From Siphonodentalium dalli (taxonomy: Eukaryota > Mollusca > Scaphopoda > Gadilida > Siphonodentaliidae), in the NCBI GenBank assembly GCA_032622095.1, contig CP136068.1:151183151-151247150 (forward strand): a DNA stretch of 64,000 nt, read 5' to 3'. Positions 10,997 to 24,494 of the stretch are shown here, one piece after another. The notes below the pieces were generated by a model. That model was not told the DNA's origin. It saw only the letters and a list, made by a program, of their open reading frames with translations, and made no database searches. Positions within the stretch are counted from its first letter, which is position 1. Each line of letters opens with the position of its first letter. A program made the translations under genes and the position numbers.

Positions 10997-11608
10997 AGAC
11001 GATAAGTTTGCAACACACTGTCCCAAAACCATTGAGACATGATTCCAGACAGTAATTTACTTACTTCCTTCGTTTCTACGCCCAAATCTTGGACGAGACG
11101 TTACTACCATGTTGTGATCTTGTGCCTATTATAAAGCATTATAAATGCAAAATACGCTCTTTTTCGATAACATATAAGGATTCAATCAGGCAGCAACGCT
11201 CTTTAATGTTTTTGCCCAATTTCAAAGTCACTCCCACACAGTTGCGCATGGTTTGCCTGTTTACTTTGATTTTTGTTTTCTTTTGGTGAAGGAAGGGTGG
11301 TGTAAACTACCGCATGCACGTACATGTATGCGAGTTTATGCAGCTGAGGTTCACAGATGGTGATTGATCGATCAGACCAACGTTATCGACAAAGAGCCTC
11401 GGGGAATGCACAGTCATTTAAACTGAAAACACAAACTCTTGAGGCTCATTCGTTTCTCGCGCCTTTTTTTCTTCATACAGGTGAACCACACGTTACGAGT
11501 CATAAAGTGGACTTCCTTACTAAATTTGATACGTGCAAGTGAATTACCCAATCCGAACAACTCAAATAAGACAGATGCGTCGAGAAAAACCGGGGTACAA
11601 AAAGTTGT

Positions 11609-11690
11609 TGGCAGCGGTGGGATTCGAACCCACGCCTCCGAAGAGACTGGTGCCTTAGACCAGCGCCTTAGACCGCTCGGCCACGCTACC
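11609..11690 (-). tRNA. tRNA-Leu-AAG: tRNA-Leu(AAG)
   Basis: Unit 10; canonical body. Its spacer has AAGCATTATAAA, shared only with unit 12. Confidence 0.97.
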
Positions 11691-12141
11691 CGATGAATTA
11701 ATTTGGCAGCGCATGGTCGTTAAGTCCCGACTGACGGTTTCAGTCCAAACATATAAAACTTGTCGATGCGTCCGCGACGCAAATGTATTTTTGTGGACAT
11801 TAATATATTTTGTGTTCGTTCTGGAGTGAGCGAATGGCGCCAGAAAGGAGAGAGACATGCTGTCCCTTCTTGATGGTCTACAATTGTGAGCAGAAAGTGC
11901 ACAATTGTTTCATTTTCCCAAGGAGCAAAAATAGACAAACGGCGAGATTTACATCACCCACTCGGTGGCAGATAGACGCGCGCAACGGAGTCTGAATTTG
12001 CGAGCATCTCGACCAAGATCCTGAGTGAGCAAAATTGGCGAGAAAATAAAGATTCCTGTTGACCGTTCGTTTGAGGGGATGTCACCTTGTTGCCGCGCGG
12101 CAGTTGCTTCGAAAAAAACGAAGCAAAAAAGGTTTACTTTT

Positions 12142-12223
12142 TGGCAGCGGTGGGATTCGAACACACGCCTCCGAAGAGACTGGTGCCTAAAACCAGCGCC
12201 TTAGACCACTCGGCCACGCTACC
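12142..12223 (-). tRNA. tRNA-Leu-UAG: tRNA-Leu(UAG), T52 variant
   Basis: Unit 10; carries T52. Confidence 0.92.
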
Positions 12224-12835
12224 AGACGATAAGTTTGCAACACACTGTCCCAAAACCATTGAGACATGATTCCAGACAGTAATTTACTTACTTCCTTCGT
12301 TTCTACGCCCAAATCTTGGACGAGACGTTACTACCATGTTGTGATCTTGTGCCTATTATAAAGCGTTATAAATGCAAAATACGCTCTTTTTCGATAACAT
12401 ATAAGGATTCAATCAGGCAGCAACGCTCTTTAATGTTTTTGCCCAATTTCAAAGTCACTCCCACACAGTTGCGCATGGTTTGCCTGTTTACTTTGATTTT
12501 TGTTTTCTTTTGGTGAAGGAAGGGTGGTGTAAACTACCGCATGCACGTACATGTATGCGAGTTTATGCAGCTGAGGTTCACAGATGGTGATTGATCGATC
12601 AGACCAACGTTATCGACAAAGAGCCTCGGGGAATGCACAGTCATTTAAACTGAAAACACAAACTCTTGAGGCTCATTCGTTTCTCGCGCCTTTTTTTCTT
12701 CATACAGGTGAACCACACGTTACGAGTCATAAAGTGGACTTCCTTACTAAATTTGATACGTGCAAGTGAATTACCCAATCCGAACAACTCAAATAAGACA
12801 GATGCGTCGAGAAAAACCGGGGTACAAAAAGTTGT

Positions 12836-12917
12836 TGGCAGCGGTGGGATTCGAACCCACGCCTCCGAAGAGACTGGTGCCTTAGACCAGCGCCTTAGAC
12901 CGCTCGGCCACGCTACC
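12836..12917 (-). tRNA. tRNA-Leu-AAG: tRNA-Leu(AAG)
   Basis: Unit 11; canonical body. Confidence 0.97.
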
Positions 12918-13368
12918 CGATGAATTAATTTGGCAGCGCATGGTCGTTAAGTCCCGACTGACGGTTTCAGTCCAAACATATAAAACTTGTCGATGCGTCC
13001 GCGACGCAAATGTATTTTTGTGGACATTAATATATTTTGTGTTCGTTCTGGAGTGAGCGAATGGCGCCAGAAAGGAGAGAGACATGCTGTCCCTTCTTGA
13101 TGGTCTACAATTGTGAGCAGAAAGTGCACAATTGTTTCATTTTCCCAAGGAGCAAAAATAGACAAACGGCGAGATTTACATCACCCACTCGGTGGCAGAT
13201 AGACGCGCGCAACGGAGTCTGAATTTGCGAGCATCTCGACCAAGATCCTGAGTGAGCAAAATTGGCGAGAAAATAAAGATTCCTGTTGACCGTTCGTTTG
13301 AGGGGATGTCACCTTGTTGCCGCGCGGCAGTTGCTTCGAAAAAAACGAAGCAAAAAAGGTTTACTTTT

Positions 13369-13450
13369 TGGCAGCGGTGGGATTCGAACACACGCCTCCG
13401 AAGAGACTGGTGCCTAAAACCAGCGCCTTAGACCACTCGGCCACGCTACC
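13369..13450 (-). tRNA. tRNA-Leu-UAG: tRNA-Leu(UAG), T52 variant
   Basis: Unit 11; carries T52. Confidence 0.92.
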
Positions 13451-14062
13451 AGACGATAAGTTTGCAACACACTGTCCCAAAACCATTGAGACATGATTCC
13501 AGACAGTAATTTACTTACTTCCTTCGTTTCTACGCCCAAATCTTGGACGAGACGTTACTACCATGTTGTGATCTTGTGCCTATTATAAAGCATTATAAAT
13601 GCAAAATACGCTCTTTTTCGATAACATATAAGGATTCAATCAGGCAGCAACGCTCTTTAATGTTTTTGCCCAATTTCAAAGTCACTCCCACACAGTTGCG
13701 CATGGTTTGCCTGTTTACTTTGATTTTTGTTTTCTTTTGGTGAAGGAAGGGTGGTGTAAACTACCGCATGCACGTACATGTATGCGAGTTTATGCAGCTG
13801 AGGTTCACAGATGGTGATTGATCGATCAGACCAACGTTATCGACAAAGAGCCTCGGGGAATGCACAGTCATTTAAACTGAAAACACAAACTCTTGAGGCT
13901 CATTCGTTTCTCGCGCCTTTTTTTCTTCATACAGGTGAACCACACGTTACGAGTCATAAAGTGGACTTCCTTACTAAATTTGATACGTGCAAGTGAATTA
14001 CCCAATCCGAACAACTCAAATAAGACAGATGCGTCGAGAAAAACCGGGGTACAAAAAGTTGT

Positions 14063-14144
14063 TGGCAGCGGTGGGATTCGAACCCACGCCTCCGAAGAGA
14101 CTGGTGCCTTAGACCAGCGCCTTAGACCGCTCGGCCACGCTACC
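14063..14144 (-). tRNA. tRNA-Leu-AAG: tRNA-Leu(AAG)
   Basis: Unit 12; canonical body. Confidence 0.97.
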
Positions 14145-14595
14145 CGATGAATTAATTTGGCAGCGCATGGTCGTTAAGTCCCGACTGACGGTTTCAGTCC
14201 AAACGTATAAAACTTGTCGATGCGTCCGCGACGCAAATGTATTTTTGTGGACATTAATATATTTTGTGTTCGTTCTGGAGTGAGCGAATGGCGCCAGAAA
14301 GGAGAGAGACATGCTGTCCCTTCTTGATGGTCTACAATTGTGAGCAGAAAGTGCACAATTGTTTCATTTTCCCAAGGAGCAAAAATAGACAAACGGCGAG
14401 ATTTACATCACCCACTCGGTGGCAGATAGACGCGCGCAACGGAGTCTGCATTTGCGAGCATCTCGACCAAGATCCTGAGTGAGCAAAATTGGCGAGAAAA
14501 TAAAGATTCCTGTTGACCGTTCGTTTGAGGGGATGTCACCTTGTTGCCGCGCGGCAGTTGCTTCGAAAAAAACGAAGCAAAAAAGGTTTACTTTT

Positions 14596-14677
14596 TGGCA
14601 GCGGTGGGATTCGAACACACGCCTCCGAAGAGACTGGTGCCTAAAACCAGCGCCTTAGACCACTCGGCCACGCTACC
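14596..14677 (-). tRNA. tRNA-Leu-UAG: tRNA-Leu(UAG), T52 variant
   Basis: Unit 12; T52 combined with the GCATTTGCG spacer allele that elsewhere goes with canonical genes, so this unit is recombinant. Confidence 0.92.
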
Positions 14678-15289
14678 AGACGATAAGTTTGCAACACACT
14701 GTCCCAAAACCATTGAGACATGATTCCAGACAGTAATTTACTTACTTCCTTCGTTTCTACGCCCAAATCTTGGACGAGACGTTACTACCATGTTGTGATC
14801 TTGTGCCTATTATAAAGCGTTATAAATGCAAAATACGCTCTTTTTCGATAACATATAAGGATTCAATCAGGCAGCAACGCTCTTTAATGTTTTTGCCCAA
14901 TTTCAAAGTCACTCCCACACAGTTGCGCATGGTTTGCCTGTTTACTTTGATTTTTGTTTTCTTTTGGTGAAGGAAGGGTGGTGTAAACTACCGCATGCAC
15001 GTACATGTATGCGAGTTTATGCAGCTGAGGTTCACAGATGGTGATTGATCGATCAGACCAACGTTATCGACAAAGAGCCTCGGGGAATGCACAGTCATTT
15101 AAACTGAAAACACAAACTCTTGAGGCTCATTCGTTTCTCGCGCCTTTTTTTCTTCATACAGGTGAACCACACGTTACGAGTCATAAAGTGGACTTCCTTA
15201 CTAAATTTGATACGTGCAAGTGAATTACCCAATCCGAACAACTCAAATAAGACAGATGCGTCGAGAAAAACCGGGGTACAAAAAGTTGT

Positions 15290-15371
15290 TGGCAGCGGTG
15301 GGATTCGAACCCACGCCTCCGAAGAGACTGGTGCCTTAGACCAGCGCCTTAGACCGCTCGGCCACGCTACC
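15290..15371 (-). tRNA. tRNA-Leu-AAG: tRNA-Leu(AAG)
   Basis: Unit 13; canonical body. Confidence 0.97.
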
Positions 15372-15823
15372 CGATGAATTAATTTGGCAGCGCATGGTCG
15401 TTAAGTCCCGACTGACGGTTTCAGTCCAAACATATAAAACTTGTCGATGCGTCCGCGACGCAAATGTATTTTTGTGGACATTAATATATTTTGTGTTCGT
15501 TCTGGAGTGAGCGAATGGCGCCAGAAAGGAGAGAGACATGCTGTCCCTTCTTGATGGTCTACAATTGTGAGCAGAAAGTGCACAATTGTTTCATTTTCCC
15601 CAAGGAGCAAAAATAGACAAACGGCGAGATTTACATCACCCACTCGGTGGCAGATAGACGCGCGCAACGGAGTCTGAATTTGCGAGCATCTCGACCAAGA
15701 TCCTGAGTGAGCAAAATTGGCGAGAAAATAAAGATTCCTGTTGACCGTTCGTTTGAGGGGATGTCACCTTGTTGCCGCGCGGCAGTTGCTTCGAAAAAAA
15801 CGAAGCAAAAAAGGTTTACTTTT

Positions 15824-15905
15824 TGGCAGCGGTGGGATTCGAACACACGCCTCCGAAGAGACTGGTGCCTAAAACCAGCGCCTTAGACCACTCGGCCACG
15901 CTACC
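15824..15905 (-). tRNA. tRNA-Leu-UAG: tRNA-Leu(UAG), T52 variant
   Basis: Unit 13 (1,228 bp because of one extra C near 15600 in spacer 1); carries T52. Confidence 0.92.
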
Positions 15906-16517
15906 AGACGATAAGTTTGCAACACACTGTCCCAAAACCATTGAGACATGATTCCAGACAGTAATTTACTTACTTCCTTCGTTTCTACGCCCAAATCTTG
16001 GACGAGACGTTACTACCATGTTGTGATCTTGTGCCTATTATAAAGCGTTATAAATGCAAAATACGCTCTTTTTCGATAACATATAAGGATTCAATCAGGC
16101 AGCAACGCTCTTTAATGTTTTTGCCCAATTTCAAAGTCACTCCCACACAGTTGCGCATGGTTTGCCTGTTTACTTTGATTTTTGTTTTCTTTTGGTGAAG
16201 GAAGGGTGGTGTAAACTACCGCATGCACGTACATGTATGCGAGTTTATGCAGCTGAGGTTCACAGATGGTGATTGATCGATCAGACCAACGTTATCGACA
16301 AAGAGCCTCGGGGAATGCACAGTCATTTAAACTGAAAACACAAACTCTTGAGGCTCATTCGTTTCTCGCGCCTTTTTTTCTTCATACAGGTGAACCACAC
16401 GTTACGAGTCATAAAGTGGACTTCCTTACTAAATTTGATACGTGCAAGTGAATTACCCAATCCGAACAACTCAAATAAGACAGATGCGTCGAGAAAAACC
16501 GGGGTACAAAAAGTTGT

Positions 16518-16599
16518 TGGCAGCGGTGGGATTCGAACCCACGCCTCCGAAGAGACTGGTGCCTTAGACCAGCGCCTTAGACCGCTCGGCCACGCTACC
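16518..16599 (-). tRNA. tRNA-Leu-AAG: tRNA-Leu(AAG)
   Basis: Unit 14; canonical body. Confidence 0.97.
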
Positions 16600-17050
16600 C
16601 GATGAATTAATTTGGCAGCGCATGGTCGTTAAGTCCCGACTGACGGTTTCAGTCCAAACATATAAAACTTGTCGATGCGTCCGCGACGCAAATGTATTTT
16701 TGTGGACATTAATATATTTTGTGTTCGTTCTGGAGTGAGCGAATGGCGCCAGAAAGGAGAGAGACATGCTGTCCCTTCTTGATGGTCTACAATTGTGAGC
16801 AGAAAGTGCACAATTGTTTCATTTTCCCAAGGAGCAAAAATAGACAAACGGCGAGATTTACATCACCCACTCGGTGGCAGATAGACGCGCGCAACGGAGT
16901 CTGAATTTGCGAGCATCTCGACCAAGATCCTGAGTGAGCAAAATTGGCGAGAAAATAAAGATTCCTGTTGACCGTTCGTTTGAGGGGATGTCACCTTGTT
17001 GCCGCGCGGCAGTTGCTTCGAAAAAAACGAAGCAAAAAAGGTTTACTTTT

Positions 17051-17132
17051 TGGCAGCGGTGGGATTCGAACACACGCCTCCGAAGAGACTGGTGCCTAAA
17101 ACCAGCGCCTTAGACCACTCGGCCACGCTACC
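17051..17132 (-). tRNA. tRNA-Leu-UAG: tRNA-Leu(UAG), T52 variant
   Basis: Unit 14; carries T52. Confidence 0.92.
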
Positions 17133-17744
17133 AGACGATAAGTTTGCAACACACTGTCCCAAAACCATTGAGACATGATTCCAGACAGTAATTTACTTAC
17201 TTCCTTCGTTTCTACGCCCAAATCTTGGACGAGACGTTACTACCATGTTGTGATCTTGTGCCTATTATAAAGCGTTATAAATGCAAAATACGCTCTTTTT
17301 CGATAACATATAAGGATTCAATCAGGCAGCAACGCTCTTTAATGTTTTTGCCCAATTTCAAAGTCACTCCCACACAGTTGCGCATGGTTTGCCTGTTTAC
17401 TTTGATTTTTGTTTTCTTTTGGTGAAGGAAGGGTGGTGTAAACTACCGCATGCACGTACATGTATGCGAGTTTATGCAGCTGAGGTTCACAGATGGTGAT
17501 TGATCGATCAGACCAACGTTATCGACAAAGAGCCTCGGGGAATGCACAGTCATTTAAACTGAAAACACAAACTCTTGAGGCTCATTCGTTTCTCGCGCCT
17601 TTTTTTCTTCATACAGGTGAACCACACGTTACGAGTCATAAAGTGGACTTCCTTACTAAATTTGATACGTGCAAGTGAATTACCCAATCCGAACAACTCA
17701 AATAAGACAGATGCGTCGAGAAAAACCGGGGTACAAAAAGTTGT

Positions 17745-17826
17745 TGGCAGCGGTGGGATTCGAACCCACGCCTCCGAAGAGACTGGTGCCTTAGACCAGC
17801 GCCTTAGACCGCTCGGCCACGCTACC
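17745..17826 (-). tRNA. tRNA-Leu-AAG: tRNA-Leu(AAG)
   Basis: Unit 15; canonical body. Confidence 0.97.
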
Positions 17827-18277
17827 CGATGAATTAATTTGGCAGCGCATGGTCGTTAAGTCCCGACTGACGGTTTCAGTCCAAACATATAAAACTTGTC
17901 GATGCGTCCGCGACGCAAATGTATTTTTGTGGACATTAATATATTTTGTGTTCGTTCTGGAGTGAGCGAATGGCGCCAGAAAGGAGAGAGACATGCTGTC
18001 CCTTCTTGATGGTCTACAATTGTGAGCAGAAAGTGCACAATTGTTTCATTTTCCCAAGGAGCAAAAATAGACAAACGGCGAGATTTACATCACCCACTCG
18101 GTGGCAGATAGACGCGCGCAACGGAGTCTGAATTTGCGAGCATCTCGACCAAGATCCTGAGTGAGCAAAATTGGCGAGAAAATAAAGATTCCTGTTGACC
18201 GTTCGTTTGAGGGGATGTCACCTTGTTGCCGCGCGGCAGTTGCTTCGAAAAAAACGAAGCAAAAAAGGTTTACTTTT

Positions 18278-18359
18278 TGGCAGCGGTGGGATTCGAACAC
18301 ACGCCTCCGAAGAGACTGGTGCCTAAAACCAGCGCCTTAGACCACTCGGCCACGCTACC
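18278..18359 (-). tRNA. tRNA-Leu-UAG: tRNA-Leu(UAG), T52 variant
   Basis: Unit 15; carries T52. Confidence 0.92.
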
Positions 18360-18971
18360 AGACGATAAGTTTGCAACACACTGTCCCAAAACCATTGAGA
18401 CATGATTCCAGACAGTAATTTACTTACTTCCTTCGTTTCTACGCCCAAATCTTGGACGAGACGTTACTACCATGTTGTGATCTTGTGCCTATTATAAAGC
18501 GTTATAAATGCAAAATACGCTCTTTTTCGATAACATATAAGGATTCAATCAGGCAGCAACGCTCTTTAATGTTTTTGCCCAATTTCAAAGTCACTCCCAC
18601 ACAGTTGCGCATGGTTTGCCTGTTTACTTTGATTTTTGTTTTCTTTTGGTGAAGGAAGGGTGGTGTAAACTACCGCATGCACGTACATGTATGCGAGTTT
18701 ATGCAGCTGAGGTTCACAGATGGTGATTGATCGATCAGACCAACGTTATCGACAAAGAGCCTCGGGGAATGCACAGTCATTTAAACTGAAAACACAAACT
18801 CATGAGGCTCATTCGTTTCTCGCGCCTTTTTTTCTTCATACAGGTGAACCACACGTTACGAGTCATAAAGTGGACTTCCTTACTAAATTTGATACGTGCA
18901 AGTGAATTACCCAATCCGAACAACTCAAATAAGACAGATGCGTCGAGAAAAACCGGGGTACAAAAAGTTGT

Positions 18972-19053
18972 TGGCAGCGGTGGGATTCGAACCCACGCCT
19001 CCGAAGAGACTGGTGCCTTAGACCAGCGCCTTAGACCGCTCGGCCACGCTACC
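18972..19053 (-). tRNA. tRNA-Leu-AAG: tRNA-Leu(AAG)
   Basis: Unit 16; canonical body. Spacer 2 has ACTCATGAGG, shared only with unit 21. Confidence 0.97.
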
Positions 19054-19504
19054 CGATGAATTAATTTGGCAGCGCATGGTCGTTAAGTCCCGACTGACGG
19101 TTTCAGTCCAAACATATAAAACTTGTCGATGCGTCCGCGACGCAAATGTATTTTTGTGGACATTAATATATTTTGTGTTCGTTCTGGAGTGAGCGAATGG
19201 CGCCAGAAAGGAGAGAGACATGCTGTCCCTTCTTGATGGTCTACAATTGTGAGCAGAAAGTGCACAATTGTTTCATTTTCCCAAGGAGCAAAAATAGACA
19301 AACGGCGAGATTTACATCACCCACTCGGTGGCAGATAGACGCGCGCAACGGAGTCTGAATTTGCGAGCATCTCGACCAAGATCCTGAGTGAGCAAAATTG
19401 GCGAGAAAATAAAGATTCCTGTTGACCGTTCGTTTGAGGGGATGTCACCTTGTTGCCGCGCGGCAGTTGCTTCGAAAAAAACGAAGCAAAAAAGGTTTAC
19501 TTTT

Positions 19505-19586
19505 TGGCAGCGGTGGGATTCGAACACACGCCTCCGAAGAGACTGGTGCCTAAAACCAGCGCCTTAGACCACTCGGCCACGCTACC
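19505..19586 (-). tRNA. tRNA-Leu-UAG: tRNA-Leu(UAG), T52 variant
   Basis: Unit 16; carries T52. Confidence 0.92.
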
Positions 19587-20198
19587 AGACGATAAGTTTG
19601 CAACACACTGTCCCAAAACCATTGAGACATGATTCCAGACAGTAATTTACTTACTTCCTTCGTTTCTACGCCCAAATCTTGGACGAGACGTTACTACCAT
19701 GTTGTGATCTTGTGCCTATTATAAAGCGTTATAAATGCAAAATACGCTCTTTTTCGATAACATATAAGGATTCAATCAGGCAGCAACGCTCTTTAATGTT
19801 TTTGCCCAATTTCAAAGTCACTCCCACACAGTTGCGCATGGTTTGCCTGTTTACTTTGATTTTTGTTTTCTTTTGGTGAAGGAAGGGTGGTGTAAACTAC
19901 CGCATGCACGTACATGTATGCGAGTTTATGCAGCTGAGGTTCACAGATGGTGATTGATCGATCAGACCAACGTTATCGACAAAGAGCCTCGGGGAATGCA
20001 CAGTCATTTAAACTGAAAACACAAACTCTTGAGGCTCATTCGTTTCTCGCGCCTTTTTTTCTTCATACAGGTGAACCACACGTTACGAGTCATAAAGTGG
20101 ACTTCCTTACTAAATTTGATACGTGCAAGTGAATTACCCAATCCGAACAACTCAAATAAGACAGATGCGTCGAGAAAAACCGGGGTACAAAAAGTTGT

Positions 20199-20280
20199 TG
20201 GCAGCGGTGGGATTCGAACCCACGCCTCCGAAGAGACTGGTGCCTTAGACCAGCGCCTTAGACCGCTCGGCCACGCTACC
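20199..20280 (-). tRNA. tRNA-Leu-AAG: tRNA-Leu(AAG)
   Basis: Unit 17; canonical body. Confidence 0.97.
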
Positions 20281-20731
20281 CGATGAATTAATTTGGCAGC
20301 GCATGGTCGTTAAGTCCCGACTGACGGTTTCAGTCCAAACATATAAAACTTGTCGATGCGTCCGCGACGCAAATGTATTTTTGTGGACATTAATATATTT
20401 TGTGTTCGTTCTGGAGTGAGCGAATGGCGCCAGAAAGGAGAGAGACATGCTGTCCCTTCTTGATGGTCTACAATTGTGAGCAGAAAGTGCACAATTGTTT
20501 CATTTTCCCAAGGAGCAAAAATAGACAAACGGCGAGATTTACATCACCCACTCGGTGGCAGATAGACGCGCGCAACGGAGTCTGAATTTGCGAGCATCTC
20601 GACCAAGATCCTGAGTGAGCAAAATTGGCGAGAAAATAAAGATTCCTGTTGACCGTTCGTTTGAGGGGATGTCACCTTGTTGCCGCGCGGCAGTTGCTTC
20701 GAAAAAAACGAAGCAAAAAAGGTTTACTTTT

Positions 20732-20813
20732 TGGCAGCGGTGGGATTCGAACACACGCCTCCGAAGAGACTGGTGCCTAAAACCAGCGCCTTAGACCACT
20801 CGGCCACGCTACC
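20732..20813 (-). tRNA. tRNA-Leu-UAG: tRNA-Leu(UAG), T52 variant
   Basis: Unit 17; carries T52. Confidence 0.92.
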
Positions 20814-21425
20814 AGACGATAAGTTTGCAACACACTGTCCCAAAACCATTGAGACATGATTCCAGACAGTAATTTACTTACTTCCTTCGTTTCTACGCCC
20901 AAATCTTGGACGAGACGTTACTACCATGTTGTGATCTTGTGCCTATTATAAAGCGTTATAAATGCAAAATACGCTCTTTTTCGATAACATATAAGGATTC
21001 AATCAGGCAGCAACGCTCTTTAATGTTTTTGCCCAATTTCAAAGTCACTCCCACACAGTTGCGCATGGTTTGCCTGTTTACTTTGATTTTTGTTTTCTTT
21101 TGGTGAAGGAAGGGTGGTGTAAACTACCGCATGCACGTACATGTATGCGAGTTTATGCAGCTGAGGTTCACAGATGGTGATTGATCGATCAGACCAACGT
21201 TATCGACAAAGAGCCTCGGGGAATGCACAGTCATTTAAACTGAAAACACAAACTCTTGAGGCTCATTCGTTTCTCGCGCCTTTTTTTCTTCATACAGGTG
21301 AACCACACGTTACGAGTCATAAAGTGGACTTCCTTACTAAATTTGATACGTGCAAGTGAATTACCCAATCCGAACAACTCAAATAAGACAGATGCGTCGA
21401 GAAAAACCGGGGTACAAAAAGTTGT

Positions 21426-21507
21426 TGGCAGCGGTGGGATTCGAACCCACGCCTCCGAAGAGACTGGTGCCTTAGACCAGCGCCTTAGACCGCTCGGCCA
21501 CGCTACC
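21426..21507 (-). tRNA. tRNA-Leu-AAG: tRNA-Leu(AAG)
   Basis: Unit 18; canonical body. Confidence 0.97.
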
Positions 21508-21958
21508 CGATGAATTAATTTGGCAGCGCATGGTCGTTAAGTCCCGACTGACGGTTTCAGTCCAAACGTATAAAACTTGTCGATGCGTCCGCGACGCAAA
21601 TGTATTTTTGTGGACATTAATATATTTTGTGTTCGTTCTGGAGTGAGCGAATGGCGCCAGAAAGGAGAGAGACATGCTGTCCCTTCTTGATGGTCTACAA
21701 TTGTGAGCAGAAAGTGCACAATTGTTTCATTTTCCCAAGGAGCAAAAATAGACAAACGGCGAGATTTACATCACCCACTCGGTGGCAGATAGACGCGCGC
21801 AACGGAGTCTGCATTTGCGAGCATCTCGACCAAGATCCTGAGTGAGCAAAATTGGCGAGAAAATAAAGATTCCTGTTGACCGTTCGTTTGAGGGGATGTC
21901 ACCTTGTTGCCGCGCGGCAGTTGCTTCGAAAAAAACGAAGCAAAAAAGGTTTACTTTT

Positions 21959-22040
21959 TGGCAGCGGTGGGATTCGAACACACGCCTCCGAAGAGACTGG
22001 TGCCTAAAACCAGCGCCTTAGACCACTCGGCCACGCTACC
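21959..22040 (-). tRNA. tRNA-Leu-UAG: tRNA-Leu(UAG), T52 variant
   Basis: Unit 18; T52 with the GCATTTGCG spacer allele (first of the alternating series 18, 20, 22, 24). Confidence 0.92.
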
Positions 22041-22652
22041 AGACGATAAGTTTGCAACACACTGTCCCAAAACCATTGAGACATGATTCCAGACAGTAAT
22101 TTACTTACTTCCTTCGTTTCTACGCCCAAATCTTGGACGAGACGTTACTACCATGTTGTGATCTTGTGCCTATTATAAAGCGTTATAAATGCAAAATACG
22201 CTCTTTTTCGATAACATATAAGGATTCAATCAGGCAGCAACGCTCTTTAATGTTTTTGCCCAATTTCAAAGTCACTCCCACACAGTTGCGCATGGTTTGC
22301 CTGTTTACTTTGATTTTTGTTTTCTTTTGGTGAAGGAAGGGTGGTGTAAACTACCGCATGCACGTACATGTATGCGAGTTTATGCAGCTGAGGTTCACAG
22401 ATGGTGATTGATCGATCAGACCAACGTTATCGACAAAGAGCCTCGGGGAATGCACAGTCATTTAAACTGAAAACACAAACTCTTGAGGCTCATTCGTTTC
22501 TCGCGCCTTTTTTTCTTCATACAGGTGAACCACACGTTACGAGTCATAAAGTGGACTTCCTTACTAAATTTGATACGTGCAAGTGAATTACCCAATCCGA
22601 ACAACTCAAATAAGACAGATGCGTCGAGAAAAACCGGGGTACAAAAAGTTGT

Positions 22653-22734
22653 TGGCAGCGGTGGGATTCGAACCCACGCCTCCGAAGAGACTGGTGCCTT
22701 AGACCAGCGCCTTAGACCGCTCGGCCACGCTACC
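22653..22734 (-). tRNA. tRNA-Leu-AAG: tRNA-Leu(AAG)
   Basis: Unit 19; canonical body. Confidence 0.97.
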
Positions 22735-23185
22735 CGATGAATTAATTTGGCAGCGCATGGTCGTTAAGTCCCGACTGACGGTTTCAGTCCAAACATATAA
22801 AACTTGTCGATGCGTCCGCGACGCAAATGTATTTTTGTGGACATTAATATATTTTGTGTTCGTTCTGGAGTGAGCGAATGGCGCCAGAAAGGAGAGAGAC
22901 ATGCTGTCCCTTCTTGATGGTCTACAATTGTGAGCAGAAAGTGCACAATTGTTTCATTTTCCCAAGGAGCAAAAATAGACAAACGGCGAGATTTACATCA
23001 CCCACTCGGTGGCAGATAGACGCGCGCAACGGAGTCTGAATTTGCGAGCATCTCGACCAAGATCCTGAGTGAGCAAAATTGGCGAGAAAATAAAGATTCC
23101 TGTTGACCGTTCGTTTGAGGGGATGTCACCTTGTTGCCGCGCGGCAGTTGCTTCGAAAAAAACGAAGCAAAAAAGGTTTACTTTT

Positions 23186-23267
23186 TGGCAGCGGTGGGAT
23201 TCGAACACACGCCTCCGAAGAGACTGGTGCCTAAAACCAGCGCCTTAGACCACTCGGCCACGCTACC
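23186..23267 (-). tRNA. tRNA-Leu-UAG: tRNA-Leu(UAG), T52 variant
   Basis: Unit 19; T52 with the GAATTTGCG spacer allele. Confidence 0.92.
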
Positions 23268-23879
23268 AGACGATAAGTTTGCAACACACTGTCCCAAAAC
23301 CATTGAGACATGATTCCAGACAGTAATTTACTTACTTCCTTCGTTTCTACGCCCAAATCTTGGACGAGACGTTACTACCATGTTGTGATCTTGTGCCTAT
23401 TATAAAGCGTTATAAATGCAAAATACGCTCTTTTTCGATAACATATAAGGATTCAATCAGGCAGCAACGCTCTTTAATGTTTTTGCCCAATTTCAAAGTC
23501 ACTCCCACACAGTTGCGCATGGTTTGCCTGTTTACTTTGATTTTTGTTTTCTTTTGGTGAAGGAAGGGTGGTGTAAACTACCGCATGCACGTACATGTAT
23601 GCGAGTTTATGCAGCTGAGGTTCACAGATGGTGATTGATCGATCAGACCAACGTTATCGACAAAGAGCCTCGGGGAATGCACAGTCATTTAAACTGAAAA
23701 CACAAACTCTTGAGGCTCATTCGTTTCTCGCGCCTTTTTTTCTTCATACAGGTGAACCACACGTTACGAGTCATAAAGTGGACTTCCTTACTAAATTTGA
23801 TACGTGCAAGTGAATTACCCAATCCGAACAACTCAAATAAGACAGATGCGTCGAGAAAAACCGGGGTACAAAAAGTTGT

Positions 23880-23961
23880 TGGCAGCGGTGGGATTCGAAC
23901 CCACGCCTCCGAAGAGACTGGTGCCTTAGACCAGCGCCTTAGACCGCTCGGCCACGCTACC
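23880..23961 (-). tRNA. tRNA-Leu-AAG: tRNA-Leu(AAG)
   Basis: Unit 20; canonical body. Confidence 0.97.
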
Positions 23962-24412
23962 CGATGAATTAATTTGGCAGCGCATGGTCGTTAAGTCCCG
24001 ACTGACGGTTTCAGTCCAAACATATAAAACTTGTCGATGCGTCCGCGACGCAAATGTATTTTTGTGGACATTAATATATTTTGTGTTCGTTCTGGAGTGA
24101 GCGAATGGCGCCAGAAAGGAGAGAGACATGCTGTCCCTTCTTGATGGTCTACAATTGTGAGCAGAAAGTGCACAATTGTTTCATTTTCCCAAGGAGCAAA
24201 AATAGACAAACGGCGAGATTTACATCACCCACTCGGTGGCAGATAGACGCGCGCAACGGAGTCTGCATTTGCGAGCATCTCGACCAAGATCCTGAGTGAG
24301 CAAAATTGGCGAGAAAATAAAGATTCCTGTTGACCGTTCGTTTGAGGGGATGTCACCTTGTTGCCGCGCGGCAGTTGCTTCGAAAAAAACGAAGCAAAAA
24401 AGGTTTACTTTT

Positions 24413-24494
24413 TGGCAGCGGTGGGATTCGAACACACGCCTCCGAAGAGACTGGTGCCTAAAACCAGCGCCTTAGACCACTCGGCCACGCTACC
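24413..24494 (-). tRNA. tRNA-Leu-UAG: tRNA-Leu(UAG), T52 variant
   Basis: Unit 20; T52 with GCATTTGCG, but with ACATATAAAAC upstream of its AAG partner, unlike units 18, 22 and 24. Confidence 0.92.
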